Of a stretch of DNA of 64,000 nucleotides, positions 8,269 to 16,583 are shown piece by piece. The DNA lies in assembly GCF_022664535.1 (NCBI RefSeq), contig NZ_JAKUJY010000004.1, positions 124,001 through 188,000 on the forward strand, read 5' to 3'. The stretch is from Sphingobium trunci (GTDB lineage Bacteria; Pseudomonadota; Alphaproteobacteria; Sphingomonadales; Sphingomonadaceae). The notes under the pieces were generated by a model. The model was not told the origin of the DNA and made no database searches. It saw only the letters and a list, made by a program, of their open reading frames with translations. The translations under genes were made by a program, and so were the position numbers. The stretch's first letter is position 1; every line of letters starts with the position of its first letter.

Positions 8269-8318
8269 CATCATTGCCTGCCGCCCCAATGGCGGCATGT
8301 CCTGCTGGAGGCTTGCCG

Positions 8319-9839
8319 ATGTCGGTGTTTTCCGACCTGTTGAACGGAGTGCTGCAGATCGATCGCGAATCGGACGTGATCGAACATGGCGGCAAATGGT
8401 ACAATTGGGGTCAGTTGGCCGACACCATTGCGGACTTGCGCGCCGCGCTGGCAAAGCTGAACCTCGGCCGCGACAGCCGGGTGGGCGTCATGGTGCGCAA
8501 CCGGCCTTCCCCCTTCGCCGCCATATTGACCGCGGTTTCGACCGAAGCCTGCATGGTGTCGATCAACCCGCTGCTGCCCGATGAGCGGCTGGTCAAGGAT
8601 ATAGAGGGATTGCGTCTGCCAGTGGTGATCGCCGAGCAGGGCGACCTCGACCGTCCCGGCGTGCTCGACGCACTGCGCAAGGCGGGAAGCGCGGTCATCG
8701 CGCTCGAAGGACAGCTCGCCGGCGCCCATATCCTGGATGGCTTCGACAAGCCGGGTCCCGACGTGCGGCTGGAAGAACCGGGCGTCATCATCGAAATGCT
8801 CACCAGCGGTACGACCGGCGCGCCCAAGCGCATTCCGCTCAAGCGCACCGCCTTCGACAAGAGCTTCGTGGGCGCCCTGTCCTATGAGAAGGGCCGCAAT
8901 CCCGACGATCCGGCGAAGCTGCGGTCGGGCGTGATGATCCTGTCCAACCCGATGACCCATATTGGCGGCCTCTGGGCGGGTCTCACCTGCATCGCGGGTG
9001 GGCGCAAGGGCTGCATGCTGGAGAAATTCTCGGTCGCGACCTGGCATGACGCCGTGCGGCGGCATCGCCCGAAGGTGGCCGGCGCCGTGCCCGCCGCGCT
9101 GCGCATGATCCTCGACGCGAACATCCCCAAGGAGGATTTGTCCAGCCTGGTCGCCGTGCGCACCGGCGCCGCGCCGCTGGACCCGGAAATCGCCAATGAA
9201 TTTCTGGAGCGCTACGATATTCCGGTTCTCCAAAATTATGGCGCGACCGAATTTTCCGGCGCCGTGGCGGGTTGGGAATTGAAGGATTTCCGCCAATATT
9301 GGAAGGACAAGCACGGTTCGGTCGGCCGTTTCCAGCCCGGCGTCGAAGGGCGCGTGGTCGATCAGGAGACGGGCGAGATCCTGCCGGCCGGTCAGGAAGG
9401 CGTGCTGGAAATGCGCGCCGCGCAGTTCAGCAATGGCGGCGAATGGCTGCGCACCACCGACCGGGCCGAGATCGACGAGGACGGTTTCCTATTCATCCGG
9501 GGCCGCGCCGACCTCGCCATCATCCGCGGCGGGTTCAAGGTGCATCCCGACGACGTCAACAAGACCTATGAACAGCATCCGGCCATTCGCGAAGCGGTGA
9601 CGGTCGGCATCAAGGACCGCCGTCTGGGCGCCGTTCCGGTCATGGCCATCATGCTGAAATCCGGTGCAGCCGCACCTTCAGCGGAGGAGTTGACGGCGTT
9701 CGGCAAGGAGCATTTGATGCCTTATCAGGTGCCGGTCAAGTTTCTGATCCTGGACGAGGTGCCCCGCACCCCGTCGATGAAACCCGCACTGCCGCAGGTG
9801 CGCGAACTGTTTGCGGACATGATGGCTGACGAAGCCTGA
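8319..9839 (+). CDS. AMP-forming acyl-CoA ligase (FadD-like)
   Basis: A 506-residue member of the adenylate-forming superfamily. Motifs in order: phosphate-binding loop TSGTTGAPKR near residue 165, YGATEFSG near 305, the ATP-ribose region TTDRAEIDEDGFLFIRGR near 385, the hinge RGGFKVHPDDV, and the C-terminal lysine in PRTPSMKPALPQ. It should activate a carboxylic acid to its CoA thioester with ATP, the entry step of the pathway. The start at 8319 is chosen because GGAGG lies 7 bases upstream; an in-frame ATG at 8274 has no such site. A stem-loop (8279-8297) precedes it. It leads an operon with hydratase, crotonases and a dehydrogenase. The substrate acid is unknown. Confidence 0.92.
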   Translation: MSVFSDLLNGVLQIDRESDVIEHGGKWYNWGQLADTIADLRAALAKLNLGRDSRVGVMVRNRPSPFAAILTAVSTEACMVSINPLLPDERLVKDIEGLRLPVVIAEQGDLDRPGVLDALRKAGSAVIALEGQLAGAHILDGFDKPGPDVRLEEPGVIIEMLTSGTTGAPKRIPLKRTAFDKSFVGALSYEKGRNPDDPAKLRSGVMILSNPMTHIGGLWAGLTCIAGGRKGCMLEKFSVATWHDAVRRHRPKVAGAVPAALRMILDANIPKEDLSSLVAVRTGAAPLDPEIANEFLERYDIPVLQNYGATEFSGAVAGWELKDFRQYWKDKHGSVGRFQPGVEGRVVDQETGEILPAGQEGVLEMRAAQFSNGGEWLRTTDRAEIDEDGFLFIRGRADLAIIRGGFKVHPDDVNKTYEQHPAIREAVTVGIKDRRLGAVPVMAIMLKSGAAAPSAEELTAFGKEHLMPYQVPVKFLILDEVPRTPSMKPALPQVRELFADMMADEA

Positions 9840-9862
9840 ACGAATTTTAGGAGGAACAAGTC

Positions 9863-11167
9863 ATGGCGACTGACGCTAAGGATGCCAAGAAGTCCCTGCT
9901 CGAAAGCGAGGAGTGGCAGAAGGCGGTCAATTATTCGATCACGGACGAGGATATCGAGCGCCAGCGCAAGCTGCTGGGCTTCATGGAGCCGTCCAAAACG
10001 CGCGAATATATCCAGACCGCGACGACCGACAATATCCGTAACTTCGCGCACGGCACCGGCGACGACAATCCGCTGTTCTGCGATCCCGATTATGCCCGCA
10101 CCACACGCTGGGGCGGCGTGATCGCGCCGGGCACGATGGTCGGCCAGATCAACTCGCCCATGCTGGGCGATCCGACGCCCGACCATATCAAGGCGCTCAA
10201 GAAGTCGCTGTTCCGTGGCGTCCACGTCTTCGTCTCGGGTTCGAAATGGGACTGGTATCGCCCGGTCTTCGCTGGCGACACCATCTACAGCTACAATGGC
10301 GAGGAGACCTGCGAGGTCAAGCAGTCGGAATTTTCCGGCCGTTCCGTCATCAACGTGCGCAAGGACGTGAAGATCAACCAGCGCGGCGAGGTTGTCGCCG
10401 TCTACCGCATCCTGCGTGTCCTGACCGAGCGCAAGACCGCCGCGAAGAAGGGCAAGTATAGCGCGATCGAACCGGCGACCTACACTGATGAGGATATGGC
10501 CGCGATCGACGACGTCTACGCCGCCGAACATGTCCAGGGCGCCGAGACCCGCTATTTCGACGATGTGAAGGTCGGCGACTCGCTGGGCAAGATGGCCAAG
10601 GGGCCGCTGACCGTGACCGACGTCATCTGCTATCATGCAGGCGGCTATGGCTTCGTGCCCTATGCGCCGACCGTCGGCCGCCTGGCGCACAAGAACCGCA
10701 AGCGCATCGCGCCCTTCTACGTCAAGAACGAACAGGGCGTTCCCGACGTGGCGCAGCGCCTGCACTGGGATCCGCTCTGGGCGCAGGCGATCGGCAATCC
10801 GATGGCCTATGATTATGGGGTAATGCGTGAATCCTATCTCTGGCATTACCTGAATGACTGGGCCGGTGATAACGGTATCATCGTCCATCTTCACGACGAA
10901 ATCCGCAAGTTCAACTATATGGGCGACACCCAGTTCGTCACCGGTGAAGTGACCGGCAAGCGTGAGGAAAATGGTCAGAACCTCGTTGACGTGAAGGTTC
11001 AGTTCATTAACCAGCGTGGCGACGAGACGGTGCGCGCCACCGCGACCATCGCCCTGCCGGGCAAGAACGGCATGGCCATGTATCCGGAGGTTCCGCGCGA
11101 ACTGGCGCTGGAAGCCGCCACGATGATGGCGCGTCACTGGGAACTGAGCGGCAAGAAGGGCAGATAA
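9863..11167 (+). CDS. Large double-hotdog MaoC-family acyl dehydratase
   Basis: A 434-residue two-domain hotdog protein. The N-terminal FAS1-like half (about residues 50-195) contains FAHGTGDDNPLFCD and GGVIAPGTMVGQI; the C-terminal half (about 225-425) has QRLHWDPLWAQAIG and AYDYGVMRESYLWHYLNDWAG. This C-terminal type is recurrent among MaoC-family acyl dehydratases in catabolic clusters and acts on CoA esters. It has a strong AGGAGG site. It differs from the 309-residue hydratase at 7277, so the pathway probably has two hydration or dehydration steps on different substrates. Substrate and stereochemistry cannot be read from sequence. Confidence 0.85.
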   Translation: MATDAKDAKKSLLESEEWQKAVNYSITDEDIERQRKLLGFMEPSKTREYIQTATTDNIRNFAHGTGDDNPLFCDPDYARTTRWGGVIAPGTMVGQINSPMLGDPTPDHIKALKKSLFRGVHVFVSGSKWDWYRPVFAGDTIYSYNGEETCEVKQSEFSGRSVINVRKDVKINQRGEVVAVYRILRVLTERKTAAKKGKYSAIEPATYTDEDMAAIDDVYAAEHVQGAETRYFDDVKVGDSLGKMAKGPLTVTDVICYHAGGYGFVPYAPTVGRLAHKNRKRIAPFYVKNEQGVPDVAQRLHWDPLWAQAIGNPMAYDYGVMRESYLWHYLNDWAGDNGIIVHLHDEIRKFNYMGDTQFVTGEVTGKREENGQNLVDVKVQFINQRGDETVRATATIALPGKNGMAMYPEVPRELALEAATMMARHWELSGKKGR

Positions 11168-11203
11168 GCCCTCGGCCGACCAAATGAGATGAAGGAGAGG
11201 GCA

Positions 11204-12004
11204 GTGGCCGATCAGGACAATATCATTGTTGAGGCGCGGGACGGGGTGGAAATCGTCACCTTGAACCGGCCGGATTCGCTCAATGCCCTCTCCGAAGCTC
11301 TGGTCGCGGAGCTGACGGCCTATGTTCACGGCCTCAGGAAGCGGCCGCAAGTCCGGGTCGTGCTGCTCCGCGGCGCGGGCCGTGCCTTCTGCGCGGGGCT
11401 GGACATCAAGGAACATCGCACGCCGACCGCGGAGACCAAGTTCCAGCGCGCCTGGCGCGTCCAGCTCGAACTGGTCGAGATCATCCGCGCGATGCGGAAC
11501 GCGTCCCAACCCTTCATCGCTTTGGGCCATGGCGCGGCCTGCGGTGGCGGCTTTTCGCTGCTGATGGGCGCGGACGTGCGGATCGGCGCGCCGTCGCTGC
11601 GCATGAATGCCGCCTATATCAAGATCGGCCTGGGGGGCGCCGACATCGGTTCCTCCTATCTGCTGCCCCGGCTTGTGGGCACCAGCGTGGCGGCCGAGCT
11701 GCTGCTGACCGGTCGGTTCATCCATGCCGACCGCGCCTTGCAGGTAGGACTGCTCAGCAGCATCGTGCCCGAGGAGGAACTGCTCGACGCGGGCCTGGCC
11801 CTGGCGGCGGAAATGACCGCGAATGCGCCCTATGGCCTTGCGCTTACCAAGAAGGTGCTCAACATTAACATCGATGCGCCCAGCTTCGACGCCGCCGTGG
11901 CGCTAGAGGACCGGCAGCAGGTGATGTTGCTCCATACCGACGACCATGTAGAGGCGACGACGGCTTTCGTTGAAAAGCGCGCACCCGTCTATAAGGGTCA
12001 ATAG
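11204..12004 (+). CDS. Crotonase-fold protein without hydratase glutamates (probable isomerase)
   Basis: A 266-residue enoyl-CoA hydratase/isomerase family protein. The oxyanion-hole segments are present (FCAGLDIKEH near residue 62, AACGGGFSLL near 112). The two catalytic glutamates of rat crotonase are not: the first position falls in GGGFSL and the second in NAAYIKIG. Asp147 in GLGGADIGSSYLLPRLVG is retained, as in dienoyl-CoA isomerase-like members. A GTG start at 11204 is preferred because GGAGAGG lies just upstream; an ATG at 11189 overlaps that site. It is the third gene of the ligase operon. Likely a double-bond isomerase or a specialised lyase rather than a standard hydratase (inference). 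Confidence 0.86.
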   Translation: MADQDNIIVEARDGVEIVTLNRPDSLNALSEALVAELTAYVHGLRKRPQVRVVLLRGAGRAFCAGLDIKEHRTPTAETKFQRAWRVQLELVEIIRAMRNASQPFIALGHGAACGGGFSLLMGADVRIGAPSLRMNAAYIKIGLGGADIGSSYLLPRLVGTSVAAELLLTGRFIHADRALQVGLLSSIVPEEELLDAGLALAAEMTANAPYGLALTKKVLNINIDAPSFDAAVALEDRQQVMLLHTDDHVEATTAFVEKRAPVYKGQ

Positions 12005-12036
12005 GCCTTCATCCCCATTTCGATCTGGAGAATCCG

Positions 12037-13179
12037 ATGCTCGACCTGTCCATCCGCACCGCCTTCACCGAGGAGCATAACATGTTCCGCGACACGGTAC
12101 GGCAGGTATATGCCAAGGAACTGATTCCCAATCTCGACAAGTTCGAGGAAGAGGGCATCGTCAGCCGCGATTTCTGGCTGGCCTGCGGCGAAGCGGGCAT
12201 GCTCTGCCCGACGGTGAAGCCGGAATATGGCGGCCTCGGCCTCGACTTCGGGTTCAATGCGGTGGTGAACGAGGAACTGTCCTATGCCGGATCGTCGGCG
12301 GGCATCGTCCTCCAGAACGACATCGTCGCCGAATATATCGAAGCCTATGGCTCGGAGGAGCAGAAGCTCAAATATCTGCCCAAGATGGTGACCGGCGAGT
12401 GCATCACCGCCATCGCCATGACCGAGCCGGGCACCGGTTCCGACCTGCAGGGCGTCAGGACCACCGCCCGCCGCGACGGCAACCATTATGTCATCAACGG
12501 GTCGAAGACCTACATCACCAACGGCCAGAATTGCGACCTCATCATCGTCGTCGCCAAGACCGATCCGACACTGGGTGCCAAGGGCACCTCGCTGATCCTG
12601 GTCGATGCCGACACGCCGGGCTTCAAGCGCGGCCGCAATCTCGACAAGGCGGGCAAGCATTCGGCGGACACGTCCGAACTCTTCTTCGAGGATGTGCGCG
12701 TCCCCATCACCAACTGCCTGGGCGAGGAAGGCAAGGGCTTCATCTATCTGATGAACCAGCTGCCGCAGGAGCGCCTGTCGATCTGCGTCGAATCCATGGG
12801 CATCGCCCAGCGCGCCTTCGACGAGGCGGTGAAGTTCACCAAGGAACGCGTGGCGTTCGGCCAGCCGGTGTTCGAATTCCAGAATACCAAGTTCACGCTG
12901 GCCGACATGAAGAGCCAGCTTCAGGTCGGCTGGGCGCATCTCGACTGGGCGATCAAGCGCCATCTGGCGGGCGAACTGACCACGGCGGAGGCTTCGGCCG
13001 CCAAGCAGTGGCACAGCGACATGACCAACCGCATCACCGACATGTCGGTCCAGTTGCATGGCGGCGCGGGCTTCATGAACGAATATATGGCCACCCGCCT
13101 GTGGCGCGACGCGCGCGTGCTGCGCATCTATGGCGGCACGAACGAGATCATGAAGCTGGTCGTCAGCCGCTCGATCTGA
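12037..13179 (+). CDS. Acyl-CoA dehydrogenase, isovaleryl/long-chain-like
   Basis: A 380-residue acyl-CoA dehydrogenase of standard length. It has IAMTEPGTGSDLQG (about residues 126-139) for FAD and substrate contact, NGSKTYITNGQ, and the C-terminal YGGTNEIMKLVVSRSI. Because the usual YEG glutamate is glycine, the base is probably Glu245 in LPQERL, the position used by isovaleryl- and long-chain acyl-CoA dehydrogenases. The ribosome site is GGAG. It is flanked by two crotonase genes in the ligase operon, so it likely makes the enoyl-CoA for one of them. Electrons would go to an electron-transfer flavoprotein encoded elsewhere. Confidence 0.94.
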   Translation: MLDLSIRTAFTEEHNMFRDTVRQVYAKELIPNLDKFEEEGIVSRDFWLACGEAGMLCPTVKPEYGGLGLDFGFNAVVNEELSYAGSSAGIVLQNDIVAEYIEAYGSEEQKLKYLPKMVTGECITAIAMTEPGTGSDLQGVRTTARRDGNHYVINGSKTYITNGQNCDLIIVVAKTDPTLGAKGTSLILVDADTPGFKRGRNLDKAGKHSADTSELFFEDVRVPITNCLGEEGKGFIYLMNQLPQERLSICVESMGIAQRAFDEAVKFTKERVAFGQPVFEFQNTKFTLADMKSQLQVGWAHLDWAIKRHLAGELTTAEASAAKQWHSDMTNRITDMSVQLHGGAGFMNEYMATRLWRDARVLRIYGGTNEIMKLVVSRSI

Positions 13180-13186
13180 GGGCGGC

Positions 13187-13978
13187 ATGGGCGAGAGGGT
13201 CACCATTTCGGTCGAGGACGGCCTAGCGGATGTCCGCTTCAACCGTCCCGACCGGCTGAACGCCCTCGACGTCGAGCAATATGAGGCCATCGCCGCGATG
13301 ATCGCGCGGATCGGCGCGGACCCCACGATCCGCGCCGTCGTGCTGTCGGGGGAGGGGCGGGCCTTCTGCTCTGGCGTCGATCTGGGGCGGTTGGGGCGTG
13401 ACCCGCGCCTGGAACGGCTGTCGCCGCGCACCCATGGCATCGCCAACCTGTCGCAGCAATGCGCATGGGGCTGGCGCACCCTGCCGCAGCCGGTGATCGC
13501 GGCGGTGCACGGCTTCGCCTTCGGCGCTGGCTTCCAGATCATGCTGGGCGCGGATGTGCGCATCGTCGCGCCCGATACGCGGCTTTCGCTGATGGAAGCG
13601 CGCTGGGGCCTCGCTCCCGACGTTGCCGGGATCGCGCTGATGCGGGGCCTGGTGCGGGAGGATCATGCGCGCGAAATCGCCTTCACCGCCCGCGAGTTCC
13701 GGGGCGCCGAAGCGGTACAACTAGGCGCCGCGACCCGGCTGGCTGACGATCCCCTGGCCGAAGCCTTCGCCGTGGCAAGGCAGATGCTGCGCAACAGCCC
13801 CGATGCCCTGCGTGCGGCCAAGCGGCTGCTCAATCTGCCCGCCGATGCGGACACGGCCACGATCCTGCAAGCCGAATCGGTCGAACAGGATGCGCTTCTG
13901 GCCTCGGCCAATCATCATGAAACACTGGCCGCCCATCGGGAAAAGCGCACGCCGCGCTTCACTGATCCCATGGCGTGA
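13187..13978 (+). CDS. Enoyl-CoA hydratase/isomerase family protein
   Basis: A 263-residue crotonase. Oxyanion-hole segments are AFCSGVDLGR (about residues 59-68) and GFAFGAGFQIML (about 109-120). The second catalytic glutamate position is occupied (Glu137 in LMEARWGLAPD) and Asp145 is present, while the first Glu position holds Gln (GFQIML). This mix is common in crotonases annotated in steroid and terpenoid clusters. The gene starts 7 bp after the dehydrogenase stop and ends with a common crotonase C-terminus (EKRTPRFTD). It probably hydrates or isomerises the enoyl-CoA from the neighbouring dehydrogenase. Confidence 0.9.
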   Translation: MGERVTISVEDGLADVRFNRPDRLNALDVEQYEAIAAMIARIGADPTIRAVVLSGEGRAFCSGVDLGRLGRDPRLERLSPRTHGIANLSQQCAWGWRTLPQPVIAAVHGFAFGAGFQIMLGADVRIVAPDTRLSLMEARWGLAPDVAGIALMRGLVREDHAREIAFTAREFRGAEAVQLGAATRLADDPLAEAFAVARQMLRNSPDALRAAKRLLNLPADADTATILQAESVEQDALLASANHHETLAAHREKRTPRFTDPMA

Positions 13979-14016
13979 ACCGGGCATGCCCCGGCCGATA
14001 AAATAGGAGAGGGACG

Positions 14017-14853
14017 ATGCAACAGGGGATCGCGCTGATAACCGGAGCATGCGGCGGCATGGGACAGGCCTGCGCGCAGGTGCTGGGTCGCCATTACCGG
14101 CTGGCCTTGAGCGATATCGCCATGGATCGGGTCGATGCGCTGGCGGATTCGCTGGAGCGACTAGGCCATGCCGTGGTCGCGCGCCATGCGGGCGATTATG
14201 CCCAGCCGGGCGTCGCGGCGGCGGCTGTAGAGGCGGCGCGGGCCGCCGGGCCTGTGCGGGCGGTCGTGCATACTGCCGGTCTTTCGCCGGTGCAGGCAGG
14301 GTGGGATCGCATCCTGCGCACCAATATCGTCGCGACCGCCGAACTGCTGGATGCGCTGGAAGCGGATGAGCGGGAGCCGTTCAACGCCGTGCTCATTTCG
14401 TCGATCGCCGGGCATGGCGGGCTCGCCAACCCGCGGCCGGAACTGGATGCCCTGCTCGACGCGCCGTTGCAGGCGGATGTGGTGGAGCGGGCCGGGCCGC
14501 TGCTGGCCGGGCTGGCGCGGGCGGACGATCCCTTCGGCGCATCCTCGCCAGCCTATGCCTATAGCAAGGCAGCGGTGATCCGCATGGCGGAACGCCGCGC
14601 CGCCCGATGGGGCCGGGCGGGGCGGCGCATCGTCACCATCTCGCCCGGCGTGACCCGCACGCCGATGGGTATCGCGGAAGTGGAAGGCAATGCCGCCGCG
14701 CGATCCGTGGCGGAGATCACGCCGCTCGGCATCGGATCGCCCATGGGCATTGCCAACGCGGCCGAATTCCTGCTGTCCGATCTGGCTGCATCCATCACCG
14801 GCACTGACCTGCGCATCGACGGCGGGCTGATGCCCGCCGCCCGCTGGGGCTGA
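14017..14853 (+). CDS. SDR oxidoreductase resembling 3-alpha-hydroxysteroid dehydrogenases
   Basis: A 278-residue SDR with the cofactor motif TGACGGMGQ (residues 8-16), an acidic DIAMDR at the end of beta-2 suggesting NAD(H), HTAG after beta-4 and YAYSK as the catalytic Tyr-Lys pair near residue 185. A 30-residue insertion between the SSIAGHGG strand and the catalytic Tyr resembles that of 3-alpha-hydroxysteroid dehydrogenases of the Comamonas type. The start has AGGAGAGG. It is the last gene of the ligase operon, 8 bp from the convergent P450 gene. Probable alcohol/ketone interconversion on the ring or side chain of the substrate; the substrate is inferred only. Confidence 0.88.
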   Translation: MQQGIALITGACGGMGQACAQVLGRHYRLALSDIAMDRVDALADSLERLGHAVVARHAGDYAQPGVAAAAVEAARAAGPVRAVVHTAGLSPVQAGWDRILRTNIVATAELLDALEADEREPFNAVLISSIAGHGGLANPRPELDALLDAPLQADVVERAGPLLAGLARADDPFGASSPAYAYSKAAVIRMAERRAARWGRAGRRIVTISPGVTRTPMGIAEVEGNAAARSVAEITPLGIGSPMGIANAAEFLLSDLAASITGTDLRIDGGLMPAARWG

Positions 14854-14860
14854 ACCCGCT

Positions 14861-16102
14861 TCAATCCCAGGCCAGTTCCAGATGGGAGATGCCGAACACT
14901 CCACCGCCGTGCCGGGCGACCTGCGATCCTTCCCTGATCCGGAAGGGCGGAATGCGGGACAGCCATAGCCGCAGCGCAACCGCCATTTCCCGCCGGGCCA
15001 GATGCGTGCCGATGCAGAAATGCGGGCCGAAGGAAAAGCCGAAATGGCGCACGCCCTTGCGGTGGAAATCCACCTCCAGCGGATTGTCGAATGCGCTGGG
15101 GTCCAGGCTGCCCGCCGAATAGGTCAGCGAAATCCAGTCGCCCTGCTTCATCTGAACACCATGGAAATCGAGATCGCGGGTGCAGCGCCGCCGTGACGTG
15201 ACGACCGAGAAGCGGCGCACCAGTTCCTCGACAGCATGGGGGATTTCCTGCGGATTGTCGCGCAGCCATTGCTGCTTTTCGGGATTGCGGGCCAGAAAGT
15301 CGAAGAACCAGCCGAGCGAGGACGCAACCGTGTCCAGACCACCCACGAAGAACAGGTAGAGCGCGCCGATCACTTCCTTGTCGGTCCACAGGCGGCCGTC
15401 GATCTTCGACGTCACCACCAGGCTGGCCAGATCGTCCTTCGGATTGGCGCGCCGTTCATCGGCCAGCGTGTCGAGATAGAGCCGGATCGCCTTGGCGGCG
15501 GCCACGCGGCGGGCAGGGGTCGCGCCGCGCAGCAGGTCTTCTTCCCAGACCAGGAAGACGCTCATCCATTCCTGCGGCAGACCCATCAACTGCATGAAGA
15601 TGGAAATGGGGAAGGGCGTGCCGAAGGACGACATGAATTCGCAGCCATCCTTGTCCGCGAACTGGTCGATCAGGTCGTTGGCCCGCTGGACCACGCCCTC
15701 CGTCATCCGGGCGACGACGCGGGGATAGAGGATGGGGTTCAATATCTCGCGAAAGGCGGTGTGCATCGGCGGGTCGATTTCGAGCGGGATCATGTCCCAA
15801 TCCTCGCCGATCAGCTTGGAAAAACCCGCCTCACCCTTGGATGAGAAGCGGGAAGGATCGCCCAATATCTCGCGCATCAATTCGCCGCGCGTGACGACCC
15901 AGCATCCGTCGCCCGTGCCGTCGCGCATCGTGTCGGTCGACCAGAAAATGTCCGGCCCGGCATGGAGGCGGGAGACGAAGGCGAAGGGATCTTGCGCCAT
16001 TTCGGGCGCATTGTGGATGTCGAAGGAGCCCACCAGATGCGCCGGGACATGGGCGGGCACCATAGGGGCGGCGGCCAGCGGAATCGCAGGAGCGGTTGCC
16101 AT
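14861..16102 (-). CDS. Cytochrome P450 (bacterial class I)
   Basis: A 413-residue soluble P450. The haem-binding loop FGFSFGPHFCIGTHLARREM places the thiolate at Cys363, the I-helix motif is GGLDT (254-258), and the K-helix ExxR is Glu293-Arg296. No membrane anchor is seen. It should hydroxylate a hydrophobic substrate using electrons from the 2Fe-2S ferredoxin encoded 12 bp upstream. The start has AAGGA. The ferredoxin reductase normally needed is not encoded in the window. The neighbourhood (TonB receptor upstream, CoA ligase operon converging) suggests it performs the initial oxidation of the imported compound; this is inference. Confidence 0.95.
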   Translation of the reverse strand: MATAPAIPLAAAPMVPAHVPAHLVGSFDIHNAPEMAQDPFAFVSRLHAGPDIFWSTDTMRDGTGDGCWVVTRGELMREILGDPSRFSSKGEAGFSKLIGEDWDMIPLEIDPPMHTAFREILNPILYPRVVARMTEGVVQRANDLIDQFADKDGCEFMSSFGTPFPISIFMQLMGLPQEWMSVFLVWEEDLLRGATPARRVAAAKAIRLYLDTLADERRANPKDDLASLVVTSKIDGRLWTDKEVIGALYLFFVGGLDTVASSLGWFFDFLARNPEKQQWLRDNPQEIPHAVEELVRRFSVVTSRRRCTRDLDFHGVQMKQGDWISLTYSAGSLDPSAFDNPLEVDFHRKGVRHFGFSFGPHFCIGTHLARREMAVALRLWLSRIPPFRIREGSQVARHGGGVFGISHLELAWD

Positions 16103-16114
16103 GGATCGGTCCTT

Positions 16115-16486
16115 TCAGTCTTCCGGAGCGATGGTGAAGCGCAGCCCTGCCAGTTCCGGCGTCACCTGGATCTGGCAGGACAGGCGGCTGTTCGGGCTGC
16201 GATGCAGCGAACCATCCAGCAGATCGGCTTCATCGCCTTCCGGCTGTCCCACGCGCGCCATGCCGTCGCTGTCGAGAATGACGTGGCAGGTCGAGCAGGA
16301 ACAACTGCCGCCGCAGAGCGCCAGCAGTTCGTCGATGCCGTGATTGCGGATGGCGAGCATCACGCTCTCGCCATTGGCCGCCTCCACATCATGGGCGGTG
16401 CCGTCGCGGCTGACGATCGTCAGCCGGGTGGACGCGGGGCGTTCCACCTCCGCAAGGGTCGAAGTGCCTGAAACTCTCTCTGCCAT
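16115..16486 (-). CDS. 2Fe-2S ferredoxin, adrenodoxin/putidaredoxin type
   Basis: A 123-residue ferredoxin with the cluster ligands Cys58, Cys64, Cys67 and Cys104 in the spacing C-x5-C-x2-C-x36-C; Cys62 is an additional cysteine inside the loop. It would shuttle electrons one at a time to the adjacent P450. The start has an AAGGAGAGG site and lies 12 bp upstream of the P450 gene, so the pair is an operon. An FNR/FixK-like inverted repeat lies about 67 bp upstream of the start. An N-terminal extension of about 20 residues precedes the ferredoxin fold. Confidence 0.94.
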   Translation of the reverse strand: MAERVSGTSTLAEVERPASTRLTIVSRDGTAHDVEAANGESVMLAIRNHGIDELLALCGGSCSCSTCHVILDSDGMARVGQPEGDEADLLDGSLHRSPNSRLSCQIQVTPELAGLRFTIAPED

Positions 16487-16552
16487 CTGTCCGATCCTCT
16501 CCTTGACCAGATATGTTGATGGCCATGTCTAGGATCGATGCCGTACGACCTC

Positions 16553-16568
16553 TTTGATGCGGGTCAAA
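16553..16568 (-). promoter_or_regulatory. FNR/FixK-like inverted repeat upstream of ferredoxin-P450
   Basis: TTTGATGCGGGTCAAA has mirror arms TTTGA and TCAAA around six bases. Its inner part TTGAT-N4-GTCAA differs from the FNR/FixK consensus TTGAT-N4-ATCAA by one base. It lies 67 bp upstream of the ferredoxin start. No -10/-35 pair is confidently seen. Confidence 0.4.
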
Positions 16569-16583
16569 ATATGGAACAGATCG

